Shown: positions 33,859 through 41,692 of the stretch, piece by piece
Layout of the letters: every line of letters begins with the position of its first letter
How positions within the stretch are numbered: position 1 is the stretch's first letter
Source of the DNA: JAMIFN01 sp964544605
GTDB taxonomy: Bacteria > Pseudomonadota > Gammaproteobacteria > Burkholderiales > Burkholderiaceae_C
NCBI GenBank assembly: GCA_964544605.1
Contig: CAZJBX010000002.1
Span: 1 to 64,000, forward strand
Reading direction: 5' to 3'
DNA: 64,000 bases
Position numbers and translations under genes: made by a program
The notes under the pieces: generated by a model
Told to the model about the DNA's origin: nothing
Database searches by the model: none
Seen by the model: only the letters and a program-made list of their open reading frames with translations

Positions 33859-34937
33859 CTGCCCTTGGCTGCTGGCTTGGAGGGCTGATGCCAAGGCCGC
33901 CTTGGCTTGAGCTCTTGTGCGAGAACCAGCTCTTGCAAAGGCTGGGAGAGTTCGGGGAAGGGTATCTTCAATCCGCCCAGCAGAATTTGGCTGATTTGCG
34001 CCTCCTCACGGAAGGCCAAGCGTTTGGCCGCAAGCTGGTGTGTGACGATGAAGTTGTTTTTAAAAGCGGCATTGCTGCCTGTGGCGGATAGGCTTAACCA
34101 AGTGGAAAAGTCGTCGCCTGGTACCAAGGTGCTGCTGCGCAGGCCAGCAACGATCAAATAGCCGCCCTTTTCTTTGTTGCTGGCCCCGGCTGCTTGAAAC
34201 AAAGCAGACAATTGGGCCATGAAGCCGCTTTTTTCGACTTGATTCCAGCTCAGAACCAAAATGTTGTTGTGCTGGGCACTTGGGTTTGACTCTTGATCGG
34301 TTTCTTCATCTGAGATGATTTCAAATGCACTGGCCTCCATGCTGCTCCATTCCTGCTGGGCATCGCTTTGTTGCGCGAGGACGGTGGTGGCTTTATTGAG
34401 CGTGTTTTGCTGCAGATTGAGATCGCTGGCTTGGTAGTTTTGCGGTAGGTTCAGCAGTAGGGCAACTTGGTTTTTGCTCTGTGCATCGTTTGGCGCATTG
34501 AGTTGCGAGTCGGCAAAACTCAGCAAGGCTTGGTCCAAATTCAATTGGGCTTTCTTCGTTTCCTTGATGATGATGTGATCAATTTCTTGTAGTTTGCGGT
34601 TGACGGCCGCATCAAGGGCTTGGTCTTCGGTTTGCTTGCCCTGGGCGTAGGGCAGCAGATCAAACTGCTGCTCCACAATGCGCGAGCAACCGGTGTGGAT
34701 GGGAAGGGTCATCATGTCTGGGAGGTTTTTGCCGGGCACATTGGCCGTGCTGCCCACGGCAACGGGCACGCTCAAACCGTGCATGATGATGGCCGAGCGG
34801 TAGGCCACACCGCTCTCACCTGTTCTGTTGACAGATTCTGCCCCCAGTTCTTCGAGCGCAAAGTGGGCGACTGAATTGGCGCAACTGGCCAAAAAGCCTG
34901 CTTGTAAAAGGAGTGCACAAGTGCTGAGTCGGAACAT
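33840..34937 (-). CDS. Putative lipoprotein of unknown function
   Basis: A 365-residue protein with a lipoprotein signal, MFRLSTCALLLQAGFLASC, with Cys19 as the lipidation site. The mature part has alternating helical and beta-like stretches (YRSAIIMHGLSVPVAVG; NNILVLSWNQVEKSGFM; GGYLIVAGLRSSTLVPG) and several acidic segments. No domain recognised. The start at 34937 is supported by GAGG. It is the second of four minus-strand exported proteins between two repeat blocks; the overlapping next frame may be coupled or a frameshifted continuation. Confidence 0.7.
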   Translation of the reverse strand: MFRLSTCALLLQAGFLASCANSVAHFALEELGAESVNRTGESGVAYRSAIIMHGLSVPVAVGSTANVPGKNLPDMMTLPIHTGCSRIVEQQFDLLPYAQGKQTEDQALDAAVNRKLQEIDHIIIKETKKAQLNLDQALLSFADSQLNAPNDAQSKNQVALLLNLPQNYQASDLNLQQNTLNKATTVLAQQSDAQQEWSSMEASAFEIISDEETDQESNPSAQHNNILVLSWNQVEKSGFMAQLSALFQAAGASNKEKGGYLIVAGLRSSTLVPGDDFSTWLSLSATGSNAAFKNNFIVTHQLAAKRLAFREEAQISQILLGGLKIPFPELSQPLQELVLAQELKPRRPWHQPSKPAAKGRCSAPI

Positions 34938-35036
34938 GGTGAACCTCGCATTCAGAATGGGGATGGGATAAGGAGGGCCGTGCGCCAATATGTGTGAGCA
35001 CAGGGCACGGCCCAATAGGGGCAGGGTGATTTGAAT

Positions 35037-35345
35037 TTAAATTCGGCAATTCTTTTTTTGTGCCATCTCTTGATAGCCTTTGCTCCAATCATCTAAGGTT
35101 TTTTCGCTATAGCGTTTGGCTATTTTTTTGTCTCTTTGAGCAGCCCTGACACGCTCAATAGTTTTGAGCTGTTCCTTTATAGACTTACAGTCGTTGAATT
35201 CACTAGGTTTATAGACAGTGAACGGTTCTTCTTTAACTGGAGCACTTAGAGGACTGTCGTCGTGGAATGGGTTCAGCGGATTGCAGCCCGAGAGCAAAGC
35301 AGTGCCCACGAGGACAGGCAGGGCAAGGTGTAAAGCGTGTTTCAT
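35037..35345 (-). CDS. Small putative lipoprotein
   Basis: A 102-residue protein: signal MKHALHLALPVLVGTALLSGC with lipobox LLSGC, then a Pro-rich linker and a charged helical C-terminus (CKSIKEQLKTIERVRAAQRDKKIAKRYSEKTLDDW) that may form a coiled coil. AAAGGAAA supports the ATG at 35345. First gene of the four-gene exported group on the minus strand. Unknown function; entericidin-like or lysis-type roles are not supported. Confidence 0.68.
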   Translation of the reverse strand: MKHALHLALPVLVGTALLSGCNPLNPFHDDSPLSAPVKEEPFTVYKPSEFNDCKSIKEQLKTIERVRAAQRDKKIAKRYSEKTLDDWSKGYQEMAQKKNCRI

Positions 35346-35749
35346 ACGAGGTTTCCTTTCGAGGGGGGTGAAAAAACGGGGCTTGGGATGGGCTTGAGAG
35401 CAGGGCGCAGGAGTGCCGCTTGATACCAAGGCTTTCAATTGAAATGAGGGAAGGGGCCAGCCAAGATGAACGGAGGGCCTTGCTTTGAGGGCTTATGTTT
35501 GTTCTGTTGTCATTTGGCTTTCCTCTCTGAATGGGCGGCATGTTTGGGTTGTGGCCGATTGTTTCTGTTTTCGCTATTGTGCTACCCCCCCCTATTTGCA
35601 ATAGGTGTTTTCCCTTATTGCGTCTGGGTGGTTTGGTTTTGTGTTTTGTTATTTGGTATAGCCTATATTTTGTGTGGTTTATTTGGGTCGGGTTTGGTGC
35701 TTGGCGCAGCCACGCAGAGCGGGGTAGCGAGAGGTTTTTTTATGTTGTA
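35346..35749. other. Intergenic stretch without a supportable gene
   Basis: Upstream region of the lipoprotein group and T/G-rich sequence with a C8 tract at 35585-35592. A 94-residue frame on the plus strand here has a Cys/Phe/Leu-rich composition typical of random T/G-rich DNA and no ribosome-binding site, so I do not call it. The promoter of the lipoprotein group should lie at its left end. Confidence 0.6.
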
Positions 35750-36105
35750 GGGGCACGGCGTGCCGTGCCCCTGTGCGGCGCCCCTTCTACTTTGCCCTTG
35801 CTATGACTCAGCAAGGGCCTTGCATGCAAGGCCCCTACGAACTGCCGTGGCATAGCGGGTTTGACCGAATTCCGTCATAGCAAGGGCACGGCGTGCCGTG
35901 TCCCTGTGCGGCGGCCCTTCTACTTCGTCATGGCCGCCTCGCTTCTACTTCGTCATGGCGGCCTCCGAGCCGCCATCTCGGTTTTTCAGCCGCCTTGTTG
36001 GCAACACAGATTGCGGGTCAAGCCCGCAATGACGCGTTTCTTTTCCCGCAATGACGCGTTTCTTTTTTAGAAATGATGAGGCAAGGGCACGGCACGCCGT
36101 GCTCC
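35750..36105. repeat. Dispersed repeat block, second large copy
   Basis: Hairpins of the GGGGCACGGC-GT-GCCGTGCCCC type start at 35750, about 35884 and about 36084. The stretch from about 35905 to 36040 matches the 179-bp unit of the block at 32244 almost base for base and in the same orientation. A small duplication of the CCCGCAATGACGCGTTTC segment occurs near 36046. The two blocks flank the exported-protein cluster as direct repeats. Confidence 0.88.
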
Positions 36106-36443
36106 TACGAGAATGCCCGCCTTGGCAAAAGTTTTTGTTTGCTGGCGCTCAGGGCCAATTGGGGTGATCCAGAAGCTGTTTGTGTGACTTACTGCACACT
36201 GACCCTGTAGTCAAAAAAGCACGGCTGTTAGACTAAACGCTTGCTTTTTTTTAGCAAATGTTGGCTTTGTTTGCCCCAATGGCGCTGGGGCTTGTTATCA
36301 GCAAAGCAGCTTGAGTGCGCCAATAACTGCGGTTAAGGGTGCTTTTTTTATTTCTCTCATCGTGTGCAGCCATTGTGCTGGTCAATATAAGAATGCTGCC
36401 TTGGGCCCAGCCAGCCCAGCTTGAGGGACAGAAGGAGGAAGTG
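36106..36443. other. Intergenic region upstream of the channel gene
   Basis: About 340 bp with no gene. It holds several T-runs (for example 36245-36253) following weak stems and the promoter of the channel gene. AGGAGG at 36434-36439 is the ribosome-binding site that decides the start at 36444. Confidence 0.55.
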
Positions 36444-37907
36444 ATGAACTTCGATACTTTTTTAGAGACCCTGCAATCGTCTCTGGGCGGCAGTCTGCCG
36501 CAAATTGTGGGCGCTTTGGCGATTTTGGTATTGGGTTGGCTGCTGGCGGTATTGGCTCGCGCTGCTACCCGCCGCGTGCTGCGTTTGGCCGGTGTGAACC
36601 GCCATGTGGCGCAAAGCACAGCGACCAAGCTGGAGCTGGAAAAGCCCATTGCGGCGGTGGTGTTCTGGCTCATTATGCTGGCGACTTTGGTGGCCGCTTT
36701 GAATGCGCTGGATCTGACTCTGCTTTCTGCCCCTATTGCGAATATGGTGCAGGATGTTGTGGCCTACATCCCCCATTTGCTGGCGGGTGCGGTCTTGGCG
36801 GTCGTGGCTTGGTTGCTGGCTACGGCTTTGCGCATGTTGGTGAACAAGGCTTTGGATGCCACCACTTTGGATGAGCGCATTGTGGCTGAGGCGGGTATGC
36901 AGCCCATCAGCAAAAGCGCAGGCAATGTGTTGTTTTGGCTGGTGATTTTGTTCTTCTTGCCAGCTATTTTGGGCGCTTTGCAATTGCATGGCGTGCTGGA
37001 TCCTGTGCGCGATTTGCTGGGCGACTTGCTCGGCTATTTGCCCGGTATTTTGGGCGCGGCCATTATCGGCACGGTGGGCTATTTCATTGCCCGCATCGTG
37101 CGCACCTTGGTCACCAATTTGCTCACCGCCGCTGGCTCTGAGCGCCTGAACCAATTGGTGGGCTTGGACAACGCCGTGCGCCTGCCTCGTTTGGCGGGCA
37201 CGGTGGTCTTCATCATCATCTTTGTGCCTGCTTTGATTGCTGCCCTTGATGCCCTGAAGATTGAAGCCATTTCTGGCCCTGCCGTGAGTGTGCTGGAGCA
37301 AATGCTGGCCGCTGTGCCGCACATCATTGCTGCGGCGGTGATTTTGTTGCTCACTTGGTATGTGGCGAAGTTTGCTGTGAGCCTGCTCACCAGCTTGCTG
37401 GAAAGCGCGGGCTTTGACAGCCTGCCTGAAAAACTCGGCATGGGTCACGCCCTCAGCGGCAACTGGCGTCCTTCGCGCTTGGTGGGTCATATCGTCATGT
37501 TCTTTGCCTTGCTCTTTGCTACCGTTGAAGCGGCGGCGCAACTGGGCTTTGCCCAAGTGAGCGATGTGGTGACGGCTTTCATCAATTTTGGCGGCGACAT
37601 TCTGCTCGGCAGCGTGATTTTGGCCATCGGCTTTTGGCTTTCAGGTGTGGCGGCCAATGCCATCCGCCGTGCCAGCCCTGAGGGTGGCGCACTGCCTGCC
37701 CATGTGGCCCGCTTTGCCATCCTCGGCTTGGTGATTGCCATGGGCTTGCGTGCCATGGGCATTGCCAATGAAATCGTGCAACTGGCCTTTGGCCTGACAC
37801 TCGGCTCGGTGGCTGTGGCCGTGGCTTTGGCCTTTGGTTTGGGCGCGCGCGAGGCGGCAGGCAAGCTGGCCAGCCAGTGGGTTGAAAAACTGAACAAAAA
37901 AGACTAA
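36444..37907 (+). CDS. Mechanosensitive-channel-like membrane protein with repeated TM-helix units
   Basis: A 487-residue membrane protein built from four or five repeats of a pattern of one or two hydrophobic helices with a PHLLAGA/LPGILGA/PHIIAAA signature (IPHLLAGAVLAVVAWLLA; LPGILGAAIIGTVGYFIA; PHIIAAAVILLLTWYVA). This is the 'conserved TM helix' family often annotated as a mechanosensitive ion channel; there is no MscS beta domain after the last helix (it ends in WVEKLNKKD). A strong AGGAGG fixes the start at 36444. Single gene with a terminator. Gating role is by homology only. Confidence 0.8.
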   Translation: MNFDTFLETLQSSLGGSLPQIVGALAILVLGWLLAVLARAATRRVLRLAGVNRHVAQSTATKLELEKPIAAVVFWLIMLATLVAALNALDLTLLSAPIANMVQDVVAYIPHLLAGAVLAVVAWLLATALRMLVNKALDATTLDERIVAEAGMQPISKSAGNVLFWLVILFFLPAILGALQLHGVLDPVRDLLGDLLGYLPGILGAAIIGTVGYFIARIVRTLVTNLLTAAGSERLNQLVGLDNAVRLPRLAGTVVFIIIFVPALIAALDALKIEAISGPAVSVLEQMLAAVPHIIAAAVILLLTWYVAKFAVSLLTSLLESAGFDSLPEKLGMGHALSGNWRPSRLVGHIVMFFALLFATVEAAAQLGFAQVSDVVTAFINFGGDILLGSVILAIGFWLSGVAANAIRRASPEGGALPAHVARFAILGLVIAMGLRAMGIANEIVQLAFGLTLGSVAVAVALAFGLGAREAAGKLASQWVEKLNKKD

Positions 37908-37935
37908 GCCACTCGGCTTCAGCCTTTTGCAACAA

Positions 37936-37966
37936 AGCCCAGACTTGGCGGTCTGGGCTTTTTTTG
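37936..37966 (+). terminator. Intrinsic terminator after the channel gene
   Basis: Arms AGCCCAGAC and GTCTGGGCT with a 6-nt loop followed by T7. Confidence 0.9.
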
Positions 37967-38000
37967 GGCTTGGGTTTTGTGGGTGCTGGGGTGGCGGGAA

Positions 38001-38025
38001 GAAAAAAGCCCGCCAAAGGCGGGCT
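38001..38025 (-). terminator. Intrinsic terminator after the RIC gene
   Basis: On the minus strand arms AGCCCGCC and GGCGGGCT with a TTT loop followed by T6; lies 31 bp past the stop. Confidence 0.88.
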
Positions 38026-38056
38026 GGGGGCAGGGCAGGCTGTGTGGTTTTGGGCT

Positions 38057-38776
38057 TTAGCAGCCGCAACCGCCTGAGCTGCAACTGCTGTCTTCTGCGG
38101 CGGCTTGCTCAAAGATGGGAAAGAGGATGTTGTTTTCGAGGTGGATGTGGTTGATGAGGTCGTCGCGGAATTGCTGCAGGCCGCTGTAGAGGGCTTGCCA
38201 AGTGCTGCAAGCGCCAGCAGGGGTTTGCATGTCATTGGTCAGGCGCTCGATTTCTTCAAGCTGTGCGCCGTGGTCGGTGTGCTCCATGCGCATCATGGCA
38301 ATGGGCTGGGAGATAAAGGCATTGCCGCCGCGTTTGAGCGAAGGAAAGAGCACCAGTTCTTCTTTTTGCATATGGGGCACCAGCTCGCCTTGAGCGGCCA
38401 TGAGGGCTTGTGTCAGGCCCTTGGGCACATTGGGGTGGCCTTGGTGCACTTGCTCAACGCGCTGGGCCATGATGATGAGCTCGGGCAATTGGGCGCGGTG
38501 GACATCGTGGTAGCGGCTGATGATGTGGTCAATCATGGCGCTGGGGCTGTCGAATTGCGGCGCGTCGTCGGGCAGCTTCAGGGCGGCGAGTTCATCGATA
38601 ACGGGGCCGAGTTCCAAACCTTTTTCAGCCACGGCATCGGCCAAGCTGATTTGGCCGCCGCAGCAAAAGTCAATTTTCAGGCGGCGAAAGACAGCGCTGG
38701 CACCAGGCACATCCACGGCGATTTGGCCTATGGCTTGCTCGGGTGTGATGGCAGCAGGGGTGGCGGTGGTGTTCAT
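38057..38776 (-). CDS. ytfE: Iron-sulfur cluster repair di-iron protein (RIC/YtfE/ScdA)
   Basis: A 239-residue di-iron protein that restores Fe-S clusters damaged by nitric oxide or oxidants. An N-terminal ScdA-type domain holds DFCCGGQ (Cys38-Cys39); the C-terminal hemerythrin-like four-helix bundle carries His and Glu ligands (HDVHRAQLPEL; ELVPHMQKEELVLFP; MEHTDHGAQLEE; INHIHLENNILFP). An unusual Cys-rich tail (CSSGGCGC) closes the protein. AAAGGA supports the start. A near-consensus NsrR site lies 18 bp upstream, so NO-responsive control is likely. Divergent from ppsA. Confidence 0.94.
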   Translation of the reverse strand: MNTTATPAAITPEQAIGQIAVDVPGASAVFRRLKIDFCCGGQISLADAVAEKGLELGPVIDELAALKLPDDAPQFDSPSAMIDHIISRYHDVHRAQLPELIIMAQRVEQVHQGHPNVPKGLTQALMAAQGELVPHMQKEELVLFPSLKRGGNAFISQPIAMMRMEHTDHGAQLEEIERLTNDMQTPAGACSTWQALYSGLQQFRDDLINHIHLENNILFPIFEQAAAEDSSCSSGGCGC

Positions 38777-38793
38777 GAAGGAGTCCTTTCTTA

Positions 38794-38816
38794 AAGATTC
38801 ATTTTTTATGCAGCTT
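38794..38816 (-). promoter_or_regulatory. Probable NsrR operator upstream of ytfE
   Basis: A 23-bp dyad with half-sites AAGATTCAT and ATGCAGCTT (plus strand). It matches the known NsrR pattern AAGATGCAT...ATGCATCTT at nearly all half-site positions and lies directly in front of ytfE, a classical NsrR target. Confidence 0.65.
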
Positions 38817-39014
38817 CAATCATAGCCGAAGTGCTGAAAAAATAATGTATTGCCCATGCAGGGTTTGGGTCTATGGGGGACAATGCCCCCAGTTTGCCCA
38901 GCGCCAAGGAGCAGGGCAGCCCCAGAATTGGGCGCAAGGCTGGCCACCAAAGCAAGAAAAAGATGGGCCAGCGCCTGTGCCAAGCGGTTTTTTAACTTTG
39001 AGAGAGAGTCTGTG

Positions 39015-41399
39015 ATGAACGAGAAAGCCAAAGCTTTGGTATTGCCATTTCGGCAGTGCGGCATGGGTGATGTGGAGATTGTGGGCGGCAAGAACGCCAG
39101 CTTGGGCGAGATGATTGCGAATTTGCCCGGCAGCGTGCAAGTGCCCGATGGCTTTGCCACCACGGCCCATGCCTACCGCCAGTTTCTGGCGCATGAGGGC
39201 TTGGATGCCCGCATCAACGCCATGCTTGATGCGCTGGATGCCGATGATGTGTTGGCATTGGCCGAAACGGGGGCGAAGATTCGTGCCATGGTGCAGGCCC
39301 AGCCTTTTCCGGCTGATTTAGAAGCGGCCATGCGCAGCGCTTACGCCGAGCTGGCGGGCGAGAATGCCGAGGCCAGCTTTGCCGTGCGATCTTCGGCCAC
39401 GGCAGAGGACTTGCCCGATGCCTCATTTGCGGGCCAGCAAGAAACCTTTTTGAATGTGCAGGGCTTTGACGCTGTGCTGGAGAAAACCAAGGAGGTGTTC
39501 GCCTCTTTGTACAACGACCGTGCCATCAGCTACCGCGTGCACAAGGGCTTTGCCCATGCCGATGTGGCCTTGTCTGCGGGTGTGCAACGCATGGTGCGCA
39601 GTGATTTGGGTGCGGCGGGGGTGATGTTCACCATCGACACCGAAAGCGGCTTTGAAGATGTGGTTTTCATCACCAGCAGCTACGGCTTGGGTGAATCGGT
39701 GGTGCAAGGCTCGGTCAACCCCGATGAGTTTTATGTGCACAAGCCCATGTTGGCCGCTGGCAAGCAGGCGGTGATTCGCCGCAATTTGGGCAGCAAGCTG
39801 GAGCAAATGGTGTATGCCAGCGCCGCAGAACGCGCCGCCAGCGGCAAGCTGGTGCAGGTGGAAGAAGTGCCGCTGGAAATGCGCAACCGCTATAGCTTGA
39901 ATGATGCCGAAGTGGCGCAACTGGCCCAGTATGCCGTGCTGATTGAGCAGCACTATGGCCGCCCGATGGATGTGGAGTGGGGCAAAGACGGCACAGACGG
40001 CCAGTTGTATATCTTGCAAGCCCGCCCTGAAACCGTGAAAAGCCAGGCCAAAGGCCAAGCCGAACAGCGCTTTGTGCTGAAAGAGCGGGGCCGCGTGCTG
40101 GCCGAAGGCCGCGCCATTGGGCAAAAAATTGGCACGGGCACGGTGCGTTTGGTGCACGATTTGAGCGAAATGGACAGCGTGCAAGTGGGCGATGTGCTGG
40201 TCACCGACATGACCGACCCCAACTGGGAGCCAGTGATGAAGCGCGCCAGCGCCATTGTGACCAACCGAGGCGGGCGCACCTGCCACGCCGCCATCATTGC
40301 CCGTGAGCTGGGCATACCTGCCGTGGTGGGCTGCGGCGATGCCACTGAAGTGCTGGCCGCTGGCAGTGTGGTGACGGTGAGCTGCGCCGAGGGCGATACT
40401 GGCTTTGTCTATGACGGCCTGCTGCAAATGGAAGTGAGCGAGGAAGACAACAGCGGCGAGTTGCCGCAACTGCCCACCAAGCTGATGGTGAATGTGGGCA
40501 ACCCGCAACTGGCCTTTGACTTTGCCCGCCTGCCTGCCGCTGGCGTGGGCTTGGCGCGGCTGGAGTTCATCATCAACAACAATATTGGCGTGCACCCCAA
40601 GGCGATTTTGGACTACCCCAATGTCGATGCCTCGCTGAAAAAAGCGATTGAATCGGTAGCGCGGGCGCACAGCTCACCGCGTGCCTTTTATGTGGACAAA
40701 GTGACCGAAGGCGTGGCCACCATTGCGGCGGCCTTCTGGCCACGGCCCGTGATTGTGCGTTTGTCGGACTTCAAATCGAACGAATACCGCAAACTCATAG
40801 GCGGCAGCCGTTATGAGCCTGAGGAAGAAAACCCCATGCTGGGCTTCCGTGGTGCGGCGCGTTATGTCAGCCAAGACTTCCAGCCCGCCTTCGCCATGGA
40901 GTGCGAGGCCATTGCCCGTGTGCGCGGCGAAATGGGCCTGACGAATGTGGAAATCATGGTGCCCTTTGTGCGCACCGTGGGGCAGGCCAAGGCCGTGAAT
41001 GAACTGCTGGCGCAGTTTGGCTTGGCCCGTGGCGACCACGGCTTGCGCCACATCATGATGTGCGAGTTGCCCACCAACGCGTTGTTGGCCGAAGAATTTT
41101 TGCAGTATTACGATGGCTTTTCCATCGGCTCAAACGACCTCACGCAACTGAGTTTGGGCTTGGACCGCGACAGCGGCATGGAACTGCTGGCGGCAGACTT
41201 TGACGAGCGCGACCCTGCGGTGCGCAAACTCATTGCGATGGCGATTGCGGCCTGCCGTGCGCAGGGCAAATACATTGGCATTTGCGGCCAAGGCCCATCG
41301 GATCACCCTGATTTGGCGCACTGGCTTATGGCCGAGGGCATCAGCTCCATCAGCCTCAACCCCGATAGCCTGCTGAGCACCTGGCGCGGTTTGGCTTGA
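39015..41399 (+). CDS. ppsA: Phosphoenolpyruvate synthase
   Basis: A 794-residue three-domain enzyme making PEP from pyruvate, ATP and water in gluconeogenesis. N-terminal ATP-binding domain (GGKNASLGEMI; SSATAEDLPDASFAGQQETFLN), central phosphohistidine domain with His424 (GGRTCHAAIIARELG), C-terminal PEP-binding barrel (GFRGAARY, FSIGSNDLTQLSLGLDRDS, CGQGPSDHPD). The frame extends upstream to 38850, but GAGAGAG before the ATG at 39015 and the family N-terminus favour the shorter form. Divergent from ytfE. The regulatory kinase gene ppsR is not adjacent. Confidence 0.97.
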   Translation: MNEKAKALVLPFRQCGMGDVEIVGGKNASLGEMIANLPGSVQVPDGFATTAHAYRQFLAHEGLDARINAMLDALDADDVLALAETGAKIRAMVQAQPFPADLEAAMRSAYAELAGENAEASFAVRSSATAEDLPDASFAGQQETFLNVQGFDAVLEKTKEVFASLYNDRAISYRVHKGFAHADVALSAGVQRMVRSDLGAAGVMFTIDTESGFEDVVFITSSYGLGESVVQGSVNPDEFYVHKPMLAAGKQAVIRRNLGSKLEQMVYASAAERAASGKLVQVEEVPLEMRNRYSLNDAEVAQLAQYAVLIEQHYGRPMDVEWGKDGTDGQLYILQARPETVKSQAKGQAEQRFVLKERGRVLAEGRAIGQKIGTGTVRLVHDLSEMDSVQVGDVLVTDMTDPNWEPVMKRASAIVTNRGGRTCHAAIIARELGIPAVVGCGDATEVLAAGSVVTVSCAEGDTGFVYDGLLQMEVSEEDNSGELPQLPTKLMVNVGNPQLAFDFARLPAAGVGLARLEFIINNNIGVHPKAILDYPNVDASLKKAIESVARAHSSPRAFYVDKVTEGVATIAAAFWPRPVIVRLSDFKSNEYRKLIGGSRYEPEEENPMLGFRGAARYVSQDFQPAFAMECEAIARVRGEMGLTNVEIMVPFVRTVGQAKAVNELLAQFGLARGDHGLRHIMMCELPTNALLAEEFLQYYDGFSIGSNDLTQLSLGLDRDSGMELLAADFDERDPAVRKLIAMAIAACRAQGKYIGICGQGPSDHPDLAHWLMAEGISSISLNPDSLLSTWRGLA

Positions 41400-41495
41400 A
41401 GGGGGTATTGAGGGCTTTTCTGCTTCGTCATGGCGGGTTTTCCTGCCTTGCCATTGCAGGCTTCTCTACCTCGCCATTCCGTGCTTTTCTACCTT

Positions 41496-41645
41496 GTCAT
41501 TGCGGGCTTGACCCGCAATCTCAAACGCAGTGCAAACCTGGATTGCGGCTCGGGGGCCGCAATGACGAAGTGGAGGAAGTGGCGCTAAGCGAGATTGCGG
41601 CTCGGGGGCCGCAATGACGCCATGTAGGGGCACGGCGCGCCGTGC
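41496..41645. repeat. Dispersed hairpin repeats between ppsA and the acyl-CoA dehydrogenase
   Basis: A 71-bp back-to-back hairpin module (41496-41566, GTCATTGCGG...CCGCAATGAC), a second copy of its right hairpin (41593-41618) and a GCACGGCG-CGCCGTGC palindrome (41630-41645). Same family as the blocks at 25.1, 32.2 and 35.8 kb. The whole 293-bp gap appears made of such debris. Confidence 0.82.
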
Positions 41646-41692
41646 CTCCGACACAGTAGCTTGTGCCAAGCCGTGCTCAGGAGGCCATGTGC

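Noticed and set aside
35585..35592. C8 tract as a possible phase-variation switch
   Set aside because: It is not inside a credible gene nor at a recognisable promoter spacing.
35466..35750. Plus-strand frame of 94 residues with hydrophobic Cys/Phe/Leu content
   Set aside because: T/G-rich non-coding DNA; no ribosome-binding site and no membrane-protein pattern of charged residues.
38850..39014. 55-residue N-terminal extension of ppsA
   Set aside because: The extension lacks family similarity, and a better ribosome-binding site precedes the ATG at 39015.
39423..40670. 415-residue frame antisense to ppsA
   Set aside because: His/Ala-rich composition with no family resemblance; complementary-strand shadow of ppsA.
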